Assembly: GCA_905213325.1 (NCBI GenBank)
Contig: CAJMHW010000001.1
Span: forward strand, 1 to 64,000
DNA: 64,000 nucleotides
Source: Collinsella aerofaciens
Lineage (GTDB): Bacteria; Actinomycetota; Coriobacteriia; Coriobacteriales; Coriobacteriaceae
Reading direction: 5' to 3'
Shown: positions 63,803-64,000 of the stretch, piece by piece
Layout of the letters: the number at the start of each line of letters is the position of its first letter
Numbering within the stretch: the stretch's first letter is position 1
Translations under genes and position numbers: made by a program
Notes under the pieces: model-generated
What the model was told of the DNA's origin: nothing
The model's input: only the letters and a program-made list of their open reading frames with translations
The model's database searches: none

Positions 63803-64000
63803 ATGAGCTATCTCATCATCGAGCTTGAGACGCAGCTACTTAAGACCGGAAAGACCAGTGCTGATCTGATTCGTGCCACGGGGCATACTCCGGCTAATAT
63901 TTCTAAGCTAAGAAACGGAAAAATTAAAGCTATTCGCCTTAAGACGCTTCTCGATATTTGCGATGAACTTGACTGTCAACCGGGAGATATTATTCAGCGC
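63803..64000 (+). CDS. XRE-family small regulator (cut by window end)
   Basis: At least 66 residues, 3' end outside the window. The helix-turn-helix is visible: LLKTGKTSADLIRATGHTPANIS with recognition part, then IRLKTLLDICDELDCQPGDII, as in YozG-like Cro/CI proteins. It starts eight bases after the membrane protein stop, with GGAGGAAGC before the ATG. Probably regulates the pair through the dyad at 63180-63213. Confidence 0.8.
   Translation, partial: MSYLIIELETQLLKTGKTSADLIRATGHTPANISKLRNGKIKAIRLKTLLDICDELDCQPGDIIQR

Overview
The window looks like a gut Coriobacteriia chromosome, most likely Collinsella or a close relative. It is GC-rich with many G/C-ending codons and carries an anaerobic, fermentative gene set: flavodiiron protein, pyruvate formate-lyase with its activase, sugar PTS, GH32 fructosidases, GalK/GalT and a choloylglycine-type hydrolase. 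This is inferred from gene content; no 16S gene is present. I found no tRNA, rRNA, CRISPR array, intact transposase or phage module.

Layout. 1-0.47 kb: repeats and the galT terminator. 0.47-4.7 kb: galK-galT and a divergent LacI-type regulator with three identical 13-bp operators between them. 4.8-8.0 kb: flavodiiron protein, DeoR regulator, class II aldolase. 8.3-11.4 kb: HAD phosphatase, AraC regulator, a gene remnant, a small ORF, and a Nudix-Vsr fusion. 11.6-14.6 kb: BceAB-type ABC transporter. 14.9-17.9 kb: agmatine/amino-acid antiporter and agmatine deiminase. 18.2-19.3 kb: DAHP synthase. 19.9-24.5 kb: marR plus a heterodimeric ABC exporter. 24.8-26.7 kb: SDR and ketodeoxygluconate permease. 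27.1-29.5 kb: a pyruvate formate-lyase whose glycyl-radical domain is a separate gene; its activase lies at 36.7 kb. 29.8-35.4 kb: sucrose/fructan locus (LacI regulator, GH32, PTS EIIBC, second GH32). 35.7-39.0 kb: DegV, PflA, MtnN, EngB. 39.3-44.6 kb: threonine/aspartate pathway (thrB, thrC, lysC, asd). 45.3-51.8 kb: ogt and a two-component system with an ABC transporter. 52.3-58.6 kb: pfkA, an anchored Ntn hydrolase, M18 aminopeptidase, a 2-hydroxyacid dehydrogenase, and map. 58.7-64 kb: radical SAM protein, alpha/beta hydrolase, a GGDEF-like/REC/HD-GYP protein with an Hpt partner, and a DUF2975-like/XRE pair cut by the window end.

The most unusual content is intergenic. Family A (five full copies plus one half copy) and family B (four clear copies, one doubtful) are structured elements that keep short internal-loop sequences while their helices change sequence and stay complementary. 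All lie at gene 3' ends, and none lies between divergent genes. This pattern is visible by hand alignment and suggests two abundant structured RNA or hairpin-DNA families. Three short elements with imperfect inverted-repeat ends, and several simple hairpins with shared or similar layouts, add to this. The split pyruvate formate-lyase and the Nudix-Vsr fusion are the most notable protein-level finds.
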